From contig RFIY01000253.1 in NCBI GenBank assembly GCA_003695505.1, positions 1 to 5,909 of the forward strand: a DNA stretch of 5,909 bases, read 5' to 3'. The stretch comes from J088 sp003695505 [NCBI: Candidatus Dadabacteria bacterium] (lineage in GTDB: Bacteria > J088). The notes under the pieces were generated by a model. The model did no database searches, was not told the DNA's origin, and worked only from the letters and a program-made list of their open reading frames with translations. This document shows positions 1 through 5,768 of this stretch, in pieces. Position 1 is the stretch's first letter. Each line of letters starts with the position of its first letter. A program made the position numbers and the translations under genes.

Positions 1-543
1 AACACGATCGATTTCTTTCTGCTCGGCACGCGCGGCGTGCTGAGCCTGACTCCAGAAAAAACGAGCATCGAGAACGCTTATCGATTCTTGCGGGCCTCGG
101 TGCTGCGGATGTTGCGCTCGATCAGTCAGCATCGTGGTTACCAGAATGTCGTGCGTGATGCCGAACTTGACTTTGCCGGTGGAACGGATCTCAAGAAACT
201 TGTCAGGAAATTGGCCGAGGCGGATCCCGAGGCGGTCTCGCTTGATCGCGTACTGCGAACACTGCGGGTCGGAATTGTCCTGAATCAGGTCTGGGATCTC
301 GACGAGCTGGCCGTCGCTGAGCATGTACGCACGGCGGCGCGACGTCACCTGATGCTGGCCTTACGATTCTATGGTCCTGTTCGGCACGAAGATGTTGTTC
401 CGCGGGCCCTGCGGCGCAGCAAGTCGCCGATTCTGGATGTCCTGGCCAATTCCACGATTGCCGATGACATCGAAGGCGTGGTCGATCACATTGTGCGTGA
501 TGCGGATCATGCCGGAGCCACGCTGGGGCAAGGTCATTCATGA
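1..543 (+). CDS. Unrecognised helical protein, 3' part only
   Basis: The frame is open from the first base of the window to the TGA at 541-543, so about 180 C-terminal residues are visible and the real start lies upstream. A GTG at 37 is in frame, but the codons before it (reading NTIDFFLLGTRG) look equally coding, so it is not taken as the start. I do not recognise the family. The visible part is soluble and rich in Arg, Leu, Ala and Asp, with no signal peptide, membrane segment or Cys. It seems to consist mostly of amphipathic helices, for example the stretch with YRFLRASVLRMLRSI and a later one with EHVRTAARRHLMLALRFYG. Its stop overlaps the start of the J-like/HTH gene by 4 bases (ATGA at 540-543), which suggests coupled translation. 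That this is a real gene is fairly sure; its function is unknown. Confidence 0.75.
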   Translation, partial: NTIDFFLLGTRGVLSLTPEKTSIENAYRFLRASVLRMLRSISQHRGYQNVVRDAELDFAGGTDLKKLVRKLAEADPEAVSLDRVLRTLRVGIVLNQVWDLDELAVAEHVRTAARRHLMLALRFYGPVRHEDVVPRALRRSKSPILDVLANSTIADDIEGVVDHIVRDADHAGATLGQGHS

Positions 544-1196
544 CGGATCACTACGCCGTACTCGATGTGCCAACAGACGCCAAACCGTCCGAGATCGGCG
601 CGGCCTACCGATCCTTGCGTGAATTGTACGACGATGATCTGGCGACGTATGGCCTGCTCGATGAATCTGAACGGCGTGTCGAACTGGAGCAGATTGAACG
701 CGCATATTTCGTTCTGAGCGACTATGCGCGGCGTAAGGCGTACGATCGTCAACTGCAGGCAGAAGGGCATGCCGGGCCGTGGTATGAAGCGCCTGCGGCG
801 CCAGAGCGGATCACCGATGCTGCCGCGCCAGCAGGCATGCAGGAGCCGGCGCCGGAGCCCGCATCCGAACCTGAAGTGGTCGCCGAGCCAGAGCCGGCGA
901 AGCCGCAGTCCGCGCCGAAACGCGAAATCCCGGCCATCCCCGAGGAGGGCATCAGCGGTGACTGGCTGCGCCAGGTGCGGGAAGCGCGCGGCATGGACCT
1001 CGAAGATCTGTCCCAGCGCATCAAAATCACGATGACGCAGCTCGAAAACATCGAACGGGAGCGGTTCGACCGACTTCCGGCTCCAGTCTATTTGCGCGGG
1101 TTCCTGCAATCCTATGCCCGGGAACTCGGCATCGATCCCGAACGCGTCGTCACCGACTATCTTGCGATTCGCGAGCGCTGGGCCGAACATCCGTGA
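540..1196 (+). CDS. Degenerate J-like domain fused to RodZ-type helix-turn-helix
   Basis: 218 residues in three parts. Residues 1-75 resemble a DnaJ J-domain: HYAVLDVPTDA, the helix with AAYRSLRELY, and a last helix with IERAYFVLSDYARRKAYDRQL. The HPD tripeptide that stimulates Hsp70 is replaced by D31-D32-D33, so a co-chaperone role is doubtful. Residues about 80-133 are an Ala/Pro/Glu-rich, probably disordered linker. Residues about 136-210 match the HTH_25 domain of RodZ (WLRQVREARGMDLEDLSQRI, then RLPAPVYLRGFLQSYARELG). In RodZ this domain binds MreB; here the protein ends just after it, without the membrane segment or periplasmic domain of RodZ. The ATG at 540 is preceded by AAGG (529-532) at a good distance and overlaps the upstream stop. 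The next gene starts inside this stop (GTGA). The role is inferred only: a cytoplasmic adaptor or DNA/cytoskeleton-binding protein. Confidence 0.85.
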   Translation: MTDHYAVLDVPTDAKPSEIGAAYRSLRELYDDDLATYGLLDESERRVELEQIERAYFVLSDYARRKAYDRQLQAEGHAGPWYEAPAAPERITDAAAPAGMQEPAPEPASEPEVVAEPEPAKPQSAPKREIPAIPEEGISGDWLRQVREARGMDLEDLSQRIKITMTQLENIERERFDRLPAPVYLRGFLQSYARELGIDPERVVTDYLAIRERWAEHP

Positions 1197-2101
1197 CGCA
1201 GCCCCGTTTTGCGCTGGTACTTGGGGGCGGTGCGGCGCTCGGCTATGCGCACCTCGGGGTACTTGACGTCTTTGAGCAGGAAGGGCTGATGCCCGATCTG
1301 ATCTGCGGCACCAGCATGGGCGCACTTGCCGGCGCTTCCGTGCTGGCCTGGAGCGGCGCCGGTGAGGCGATTCGCAGATTTCGCGTCGCGCTCGATGATC
1401 CGTGGGTCATGAACCTGGATTTCTCCTATCTGCGCAAACAGGCCGGGGAATCGTTCTGGGATCTCTTTTTTGGTCGTGTCCGCAAGGGGCTGCTGGTCAC
1501 GCAGTCGATGATCCGTGACAGCATCGTTGGTCCGGACAGCTATGATCGCATCTTGCGCAACCTGATTCCCGATGAAGCGATCGAGGAGCTACGGCGTCCG
1601 TTCGCGTGCATTTCAACCAACCTGATGTCGCCGCAGCCTCGCACGCTGTGGCGTAGCGGCTCGCTGATGCAGGCCGTTGCGGCAAGCTGTGCGATTCCGG
1701 GCATTTTTCCGGCACAGACCATCGACGGCGAAGTCCACGTCGACGGCGGATCGATCGAAAACATCCCGGTGCCCGCAGCGCGTGAACTGGGGGCGACCTT
1801 CGTTGTCGCCGTGTCGGTGGATCAGGAAGAACCCGTTGGCCCCAAAGGGGTTGCCGCCGAATACTTTATCGCCGCAAGTCATCTGGCGCGTCGTCGCCTG
1901 ACCGAATTGCAGATCGCCGATGCAGATGCGGTGCTGTATCCGAATCTGCGACAATTTCACTGGGCAGACTTTCAGGCGCTTGGCGATATTGTCGAGGCCG
2001 GACGACGCATCGCGCGCGCGTCGGTCGCCGATATTCGCCGGGCCTGGGGTGAACATCAGAAACAATACCGGAAGGGATGGCGCAGATGGCGACATCAGTA
2101 G
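1193..2101 (+). CDS. Patatin-like phospholipase, RssA type
   Basis: 302 residues, close to the length of E. coli RssA. Patatins are serine hydrolases with a Ser-Asp dyad that release fatty acids from lipids; most bacterial RssA-like members have no proven substrate. Visible motifs in order: the glycine-rich oxyanion loop GGGAALGYAHLGVL (residues 11-24), where Leu16 stands in the place often held by Arg; the nucleophile elbow G39-T-S41-M-G43, with Ser41 as the likely catalytic residue; and D184-G-G, the second dyad member. There is no signal peptide or membrane segment, so the enzyme should be cytoplasmic or peripheral to the membrane. The GTG start at 1193 shares a GTGA overlap with the upstream stop and has no clear ribosome-binding site, so translational coupling is likely. 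The 3' end overlaps the lipoprotein gene. Family call is secure; the substrate is unknown. Confidence 0.93.
   Translation: MTQPRFALVLGGGAALGYAHLGVLDVFEQEGLMPDLICGTSMGALAGASVLAWSGAGEAIRRFRVALDDPWVMNLDFSYLRKQAGESFWDLFFGRVRKGLLVTQSMIRDSIVGPDSYDRILRNLIPDEAIEELRRPFACISTNLMSPQPRTLWRSGSLMQAVAASCAIPGIFPAQTIDGEVHVDGGSIENIPVPAARELGATFVVAVSVDQEEPVGPKGVAAEYFIAASHLARRRLTELQIADADAVLYPNLRQFHWADFQALGDIVEAGRRIARASVADIRRAWGEHQKQYRKGWRRWRHQ
2070..2076 (+). promoter_or_regulatory. Ribosome-binding site that decides the lipoprotein start
   Basis: GGAAGGG lies inside the end of the patatin gene. It directly abuts the ATG at 2077, which leaves no room for initiation there, but stands 9 bases before the in-frame ATG at 2086. 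The spacing therefore favours 2086 as the true start. Confidence 0.5.
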
Positions 2102-2718
2102 GCACGATCAGATCCATTATGTTGTTGGCCGGCGTGAGCGCGCTGCTTGCCGCCTGCGAGGTGCATCCCACCTCTGAGGCGCTGCCGTTTCTGGAGCCAG
2201 GGGCGGGGCAGGCGCCTGGTTCGGTTGCCGCCGAGCCGGTTACGGGCGAGGCCCGGGTACAGCCCGTGTCGTTGTTCCTGGGCGACGGAGCCGCGCAGGA
2301 GGTCGTGCCACTGGGCCCGACTCGTTTCTATGTGTCGGATGGGCGCGCACTCGCGGAGGATGCACGTATTGGTGTGACGAGTACCACCGCGGTTGATTTC
2401 ACGATCGCTGCTCGCGACTTTGGTGGTGCCGTGCTCGTAGAGAGCGAGCTGGCGCTGAATGTCGTGACCGAACCGGTAGCCGCCGTCGCACCCGGCCGCC
2501 GTCTGGTTCGTGTCATCGCGCGTGGATCACGGTCGATTCGCGAGCCCTTGCAGGCGATCGGGCATGACGGAGGGGATCTCGTCGTCACCTGTCCCCGGCG
2601 CGCCGAAGGCGCGGTCTGGGACGAGGATGCCCGGGCATGGGTCGCGGCGATCTGGCAGACGGCGCGCGATGGTGGCTGCCCGGTATTGCGGGCACCCCTG
2701 TTGCCCACGCGTGACTGA
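2086..2718 (+). CDS. Small lipoprotein of unknown function
   Basis: 210 residues from the ATG at 2086; the ATG at 2077 would add three residues. The N-terminus is a lipoprotein signal peptide: one Arg, a hydrophobic stretch (IMLLAGVSALLAA), then the lipobox LAAC with the acylated Cys at residue 24. No Asp follows the Cys, so by the Lol sorting rule the protein would go to the outer membrane (inference). The mature part starts with a Pro/Glu/Ala-rich stretch of about 40 residues, probably a tether, then a beta-rich region (VQPVSLFLG, TRFYVSDGRAL, VDFTIAARDFGGAVLVES). Two Cys near the end (residues 169 and 198) could form a disulfide. I recognise no family; it is not BamD, the lipoprotein found beside rluD in E. 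coli. The gene overlaps the patatin gene by 16 bases and the rluD start by 8. Secretion and lipidation are fairly sure, the role is unknown. Confidence 0.82.
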   Translation: MATSVGTIRSIMLLAGVSALLAACEVHPTSEALPFLEPGAGQAPGSVAAEPVTGEARVQPVSLFLGDGAAQEVVPLGPTRFYVSDGRALAEDARIGVTSTTAVDFTIAARDFGGAVLVESELALNVVTEPVAAVAPGRRLVRVIARGSRSIREPLQAIGHDGGDLVVTCPRRAEGAVWDEDARAWVAAIWQTARDGGCPVLRAPLLPTRD

Positions 2719-3652
2719 GCGCGACGACGATGTGCGGACGGTCGAACTGACCGATTCCGGGCGCCTCGATGCAGTACTCGCGGGGGCGCTGCCCGACTGC
2801 TCGCGTAGTCGACTCAGTCGCTGGATCCGTGAGGGCAGGGTACAGATCGACGGCGTCGCAGCAACTCGCGCGTCCCAGCCCGTCCGGGCGGGAATGCAGG
2901 TACGGATCGAGTGGCCTCCTCCTGCGCCACCGGTGACCGGCACCCCGGTCCCGTTCACGGTGCTCTACGAGGACGATGCGATCCTCGTGATCGATAAACC
3001 AGCCGGGTTGATCGTGCATCCTGGCGATCTCAACGAAACCGGGACACTGGTACACGGCCTGTTGCATCGTTACCCGGAACTGGCGAACGCTTTTGGCGAC
3101 GCCGATCCCCGCAGGCCGGGAATCGTGCACCGGCTGGATCGCGGTACCAGCGGTGTCATGGTTGTGGCGCGAACCGAGATCGCTCGGCAAAAACTGGCAA
3201 CGGCCTTTGCGGAGCGGCAGGTCAACAAGCGCTATTTTGCCTGGGTGTACGGGACCGCGCCAGAATCCGGGACCTGGGATCAGCCAATCGGCCGCCATCC
3301 CCGTGATCGCAAGCGGTTTGCGGTCGTCGCCGCCGGGAAGCCAGCGGTATCGCACTTCAGGCGGCGCTGGATGCGCGATGGCGTTTCAGCGATCGAGGTC
3401 GCGATCGAGACAGGGCGAACACACCAGATTCGCGTACACGCAGCCGCAGCCAGACTGCCGCTGCTCGGTGACCCGGTCTATGGCGCGCGTGCAAAACCGC
3501 CGGCGGCGTTTCGGGACTGGGCGGGCAGCCGCAATCGTCCTGCGTTACATGCCCATCGATTGACGTTTGCGCACCCGGTCAGCGGTGAGCGCGTCACCTT
3601 CGACGCGCCGCTTCCGGATGATCTAGCGGAACTGGATGCTCGCGGATGCTGA
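2711..3652 (+). CDS. rluD: RluD-type 23S rRNA pseudouridine synthase
   Basis: 313 residues, normal for the RluA/RluD family, which isomerises specific uridines of 23S rRNA to pseudouridine; RluD acts on helix 69. Residues about 15-75 are an S4 RNA-binding domain (SRSRLSRWIREGRVQIDG). The catalytic domain follows: VIDKPAGLIVHPG, then HRLDRGTSG with catalytic Asp143, RYFAWVYG, GRTHQIRVH (residues 235-243) and GDPVYG. The frame stays open upstream to an ATG at 2510, but that start would put about 200 bases over the lipoprotein gene and add non-family sequence. GTG at 2711 fits the family length and gives an 8-base overlap (GTGACTGA). No clear Shine-Dalgarno sequence is seen, in keeping with coupled translation. 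The stop interlocks with pgeF (ATGCTGA), the same gene order as in E. coli. RluD is chosen over RluC because of the pgeF neighbour and the overall motifs; RluA-family assignment is certain, RluD likely. Confidence 0.93.
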   Translation: MTERDDDVRTVELTDSGRLDAVLAGALPDCSRSRLSRWIREGRVQIDGVAATRASQPVRAGMQVRIEWPPPAPPVTGTPVPFTVLYEDDAILVIDKPAGLIVHPGDLNETGTLVHGLLHRYPELANAFGDADPRRPGIVHRLDRGTSGVMVVARTEIARQKLATAFAERQVNKRYFAWVYGTAPESGTWDQPIGRHPRDRKRFAVVAAGKPAVSHFRRRWMRDGVSAIEVAIETGRTHQIRVHAAAARLPLLGDPVYGARAKPPAAFRDWAGSRNRPALHAHRLTFAHPVSGERVTFDAPLPDDLAELDARGC

Positions 3653-4254
3653 CATCATCTTTGCTTGACAAGGTGCAGGTAGCACACGGATTTTGTAGCG
3701 AAGCTGATGCGCTTCCCGAAGGGCTGGCCCTGCCGCAGCAGGTGCACGGGGTGCGCGTCGTTCAGCCCTGCAACCTCGACAGCAAGCCGGCGGATGGCCT
3801 CTGGGTATCGCGGGGCGTTGCGCCGATTGGGGTCCGGACAGCCGACTGCATTCCCGTGCTACTTGCCCATCCTGACGGCGTGGTCGCGGCGATTCACGCG
3901 GGCTGGCGGGGTGTCGCGGCGCACATCGTCGAACAGTTCTTGCAACGCCAGGACAGACGCTTCGGGCGCAAATGGGGAGACTGGCGCGCGGCCCTTGGGC
4001 CAGCCGCCGGGGGCTGTTGCTACGAGGTTGGTCCCGAGGTTCTTGCAGCGCTTGGGCTGTCAGGCGGTAAGCAGTGCATCGACCTGCGCGAGCTGCTGCG
4101 GCAGCGCCTGGAGGCCGTTGGTGTGGCGGTCGACATCGTCGGTCCCTGTACGATTTGCAGCGGTGGCGCGTGGGCCAGCTACCGCCGCGACGGGCAGGCC
4201 GCCGGGCGCAACGTCGCGTGGATCGCACCGCGCCGGGGTTCTGCGGTACACTGA
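3646..4254 (+). CDS. pgeF: Peptidoglycan editing factor PgeF (YfiH/laccase-domain family)
   Basis: 202 residues of the Cu-oxidase_4 (YfiH, DUF152) family. Members were long called multicopper polyphenol oxidases. E. coli PgeF is now known to keep L-Ser from replacing L-Ala in the peptidoglycan stem peptide, and relatives act on purine nucleosides. The metal-site motifs are intact: Q32-V-H34-G, T65-A-D-C68 and H84-A-G-W-R-G, giving His34, Cys68 and His84 as the likely metal ligands. GPAAGGCCYEVG (118-129), C168-T-I-C171, SYRRD (178-182) and GRNVAWIA complete the family pattern. The usual family length is about 240. The missing part lies between AHGFCS and QQVHG, where other members carry the GGVS...NLG...NR segment. 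The ATG at 3646 overlaps the rluD stop. The stop codon lies inside an inverted repeat that may control the next gene. Cytoplasmic; family call secure. Confidence 0.93.
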   Translation: MLTSSLLDKVQVAHGFCSEADALPEGLALPQQVHGVRVVQPCNLDSKPADGLWVSRGVAPIGVRTADCIPVLLAHPDGVVAAIHAGWRGVAAHIVEQFLQRQDRRFGRKWGDWRAALGPAAGGCCYEVGPEVLAALGLSGGKQCIDLRELLRQRLEAVGVAVDIVGPCTICSGGAWASYRRDGQAAGRNVAWIAPRRGSAVH

Positions 4255-4267
4255 AACACGTTTCAGT
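4250..4267 (+). promoter_or_regulatory. PsrA-like operator (18-base perfect dyad)
   Basis: ACTGAAAC-AC-GTTTCAGT is a perfect inverted repeat with 8-base arms and a 2-base spacer. Its core GAAAC-N2-GTTTC fits the published PsrA consensus (G/C)AAAC-N2-4-GTTT(G/C); PsrA is a TetR-family repressor that senses long-chain fatty acids in Pseudomonas and relatives. It covers the pgeF stop codon and lies 41 bases before the start of the amidohydrolase-like gene, a sensible place for an operator. In RNA the same bases could form a 7-pair stem with a CACG loop followed by TTTATT, so a weak operon terminator is a second reading. No convincing -35/-10 pair could be placed beside it. Confidence 0.5.
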
Positions 4268-4270
4268 TTA

Positions 4271-4286
4271 TTGCCCAATTGGTCAA
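4271..4286 (+). promoter_or_regulatory. Second dyad centred on CCAATTGG
   Basis: TTGCCCAATTGGTCAA pairs at 7 of 8 symmetric positions around a perfect CCAATTGG palindrome (4275-4282). Its centre is 20 bases from the centre of the upstream dyad, roughly two helical turns, so two bound proteins would face the same side. No known regulator is recognised for it; it could also be chance. Confidence 0.3.
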
Positions 4287-4307
4287 AAACAGTGAGAGAG
4301 GCGCAGC

Positions 4308-5174
4308 GTGGCGTATCCGAAAGACATCGGTGTCATCGACCTGATGATGAACATCCCCGGCGAAGACAGCAGCCAGTGGTACGAATTCCTCAAGCCGCTG
4401 CTGCTCGACAAGGAATCGCGCGAGCAGTTCAAGATGCCGGCCCAGTATATGTTCAAGGACATCCCGCAGACCGGCAAGCTCGACGACTACATTTCCTGGA
4501 CCGTCGAGCAGATGGACAAGTTCAACATCGAAAAGGCGATGCTCGGCATCAGCGGTCCGAATTCCCGCAACCTCGAGGCCGTACGACGCTACCCCGATCG
4601 CTTTTTCGCCTCGGTCGAAGCCAACCCAAACAACGGCATGGACGAAGTTCGCAAGATTGAGCACCTGTACCACGAGTACGGGATCAAGGCCGTGACCGGA
4701 TTTCCGTCCGGCCTCTGTCCGCAGGTGCCGATCAATGACAAGAAATGGTATCCAATCTACGCCAAGTGTGTGGAGCTCGACCTGCCGATCTGCGTCTGCG
4801 TCGGTGTGCCAGGCCCGCGTGTGCCGATGTATCCGCAAAAGGTCGAGCACATCGATGAGGTTTGCTGGTTTTTCCCGGAGCTGAAGTTCGTGATGCGTCA
4901 CGGCGCCGAACCCTGGACCGAACTGGCTGTCAAGCTGATGCTCAAGTATCCGAATCTCTACTACAGCACCAGTGCGTTCGCGCCGCGCCACTACCCGAAG
5001 GCGATCATCGACTACGCCAACACGCGCGGAGCGGACAAGGTCATGTACGCCGGCTATTTCCCGATGGGGCTGTCGCTGGAGCGCATTTTCGGTGACATGG
5101 AACAAGTGCCGTTCAAGGACGAAGTCTGGCCGAAATTCCTGCGCGAAAACGCGAAGCGGGTGTTCGGCGTCTGA
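4308..5174 (+). CDS. Amidohydrolase-2-like protein lacking most metal ligands
   Basis: 288 residues related to the amidohydrolase-2 family (TIM barrels, usually metal-dependent hydrolases or decarboxylases). Family landmarks: GVIDLMMN (8-15), YPDRFFASVEANP (95-107), GIKAVTGFP (125-133), LPICVCVG (159-166), ELKFVMRHGAEPW (191-203), DKVMYAGYFPMG (243-254) and the closing RENAKRVFGV. The active-site positions are mostly changed: the N-terminal HxH is M13-x-N15, the strand-5 His is Cys164, and the Asp of the usual GSD motif is Tyr250; only His198 remains. Hence either no metal chemistry or a new kind of site. No signal peptide or membrane segment is seen. The GTG start at 4308 has AGAGAGG (4295-4301) 6 bases before it. 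It is not overlapped by pgeF and has two dyads upstream, so it may have its own control. Codon choice leans to C- and G-ending codons (ATC, TTC, AAG), suggesting high expression (inference). Substrate unknown. Confidence 0.88.
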   Translation: MAYPKDIGVIDLMMNIPGEDSSQWYEFLKPLLLDKESREQFKMPAQYMFKDIPQTGKLDDYISWTVEQMDKFNIEKAMLGISGPNSRNLEAVRRYPDRFFASVEANPNNGMDEVRKIEHLYHEYGIKAVTGFPSGLCPQVPINDKKWYPIYAKCVELDLPICVCVGVPGPRVPMYPQKVEHIDEVCWFFPELKFVMRHGAEPWTELAVKLMLKYPNLYYSTSAFAPRHYPKAIIDYANTRGADKVMYAGYFPMGLSLERIFGDMEQVPFKDEVWPKFLRENAKRVFGV

Positions 5175-5274
5175 CCACGCCCGCCAGCGCACTGGTAGTG
5201 CCCCAGCGATTGTCCGGATGGCTGGCACAGACGAAGCCGACCGGCACAATCCGCCAAGGTGAACGTCCATTCCC

Positions 5275-5302
5275 TTGACAAAGCGTTGTGTGGGCTTATG
5301 CT
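5275..5302 (+). promoter_or_regulatory. Sigma70-type promoter for the DoxX-family gene
   Basis: A perfect -35 box TTGACA (5275-5280) is followed after 16 bases by TATGCT (5297-5302), which matches 4 of 6 bases of TATAAT. Transcription would start near 5309, leaving a leader of about 55 bases before the start codon at 5364. The region is visibly more A/T-rich than the surrounding DNA. Confidence 0.6.
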
Positions 5303-5350
5303 TTGATATGAAATCAGTCGATGTTGATGCATTTGGGCGCTGTTGCCTTG

Positions 5351-5357
5351 AAGGAGG
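5351..5357 (+). promoter_or_regulatory. Strong Shine-Dalgarno sequence of the DoxX-family gene
   Basis: AAGGAGG, complementary to the 3' end of 16S rRNA, stands 6 bases before the ATG at 5364. It fixes that start against an alternative ATG at 5321 in another frame, and is the best ribosome-binding site in the window. Confidence 0.8.
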
Positions 5358-5363
5358 ACCACG

Positions 5364-5768
5364 ATGGAACGGTATGGCGTACTCGCGGGAAGGATTCTGC
5401 TGGCGTTGATCTTCGTGATGAGCGGACTGTCCAAGATTCCCGGATGGGATCAGACGGCCGCGTACATGGCTTCCGAAGGCATGCCAATGGTGCCCCTGTT
5501 TCTGGCCGGTGCGATCGTGTTCGAGGTGCTCGGCGGACTTTCGGTGATGGCGGGCTTCTATGCGCGGGTCGGGGCCGCGGCGCTGATCATTTTCCTGATT
5601 CCGGCGACGCTGATCTTCCACGATTTCTGGACCTTGAACGATCCGCAACAGCAACAGATCCAGATGATCATGTTCATGAAGAACCTGTCGATCATGGGGG
5701 GGCTCTTTCTGGTACTCGCGCGGGGGGCTGGGCCGCTCAGCATCGATGAGCGGCAGGGACGCGCCTGA
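5364..5768 (+). CDS. DoxX-family inner-membrane protein
   Basis: 134 residues, the usual size for the DoxX/DoxD-like family of small four-helix membrane proteins. Some members are subunits of quinone oxidoreductases or take part in redox stress responses; most have no known role. Hydrophobic segments lie at about 7-23, 43-63, 69-85 and 101-119. Family positions seen: R10 with LLALIF and SGLSK (20-24) at the end of helix 1, E54-x-x-G-G in helix 2, HDFW (86-89) after helix 3, and KNLSIMGGLFLVL (106-118) in helix 4. A run of four Gln (95-98) lies in the loop before helix 4. The start at 5364 is set by a strong ribosome-binding site, and its own promoter lies upstream, so it is probably transcribed apart from the amidohydrolase-like gene. 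Family call secure, function open. Confidence 0.9.
   Translation: MERYGVLAGRILLALIFVMSGLSKIPGWDQTAAYMASEGMPMVPLFLAGAIVFEVLGGLSVMAGFYARVGAAALIIFLIPATLIFHDFWTLNDPQQQQIQMIMFMKNLSIMGGLFLVLARGAGPLSIDERQGRA

Noticed and set aside
1836-1853. CCCC-AAA-GGGG inverted repeat inside the patatin gene
   Set aside because: It lies within well-conserved coding sequence, has short arms, and has no T-run; codon choice in GC-rich DNA explains it.
2510-2710. Possible N-terminal extension of the rluD frame from the ATG at 2510
   Set aside because: It would overlap the lipoprotein gene by about 200 bases, adds Arg/Ser-rich sequence unlike the family, and makes the protein too long; the GTG at 2711 gives the normal length.
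2585-3355. A 256-codon open frame on the - strand opposite the lipoprotein and rluD genes
   Set aside because: It is a shadow of the well-supported + strand rluD frame, with no recognisable domain.
4247-4252. TACACT as a -10 box for the amidohydrolase-like gene
   Set aside because: No acceptable -35 hexamer is found 16-18 bases upstream (the sequence there is CGCACC), so no promoter is called.
3707-4660. A 317-codon + strand frame across pgeF and the start of the amidohydrolase-like gene
   Set aside because: It runs out of frame through two genes with clear motifs, and its translation is low-complexity and Arg/Ser-rich.
5189-5201. Hairpin GCACT-ggt-AGTGC after the amidohydrolase-like gene, as a terminator
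   Set aside because: The stem is only five pairs and no T-run follows, so it is too weak to call an intrinsic terminator.
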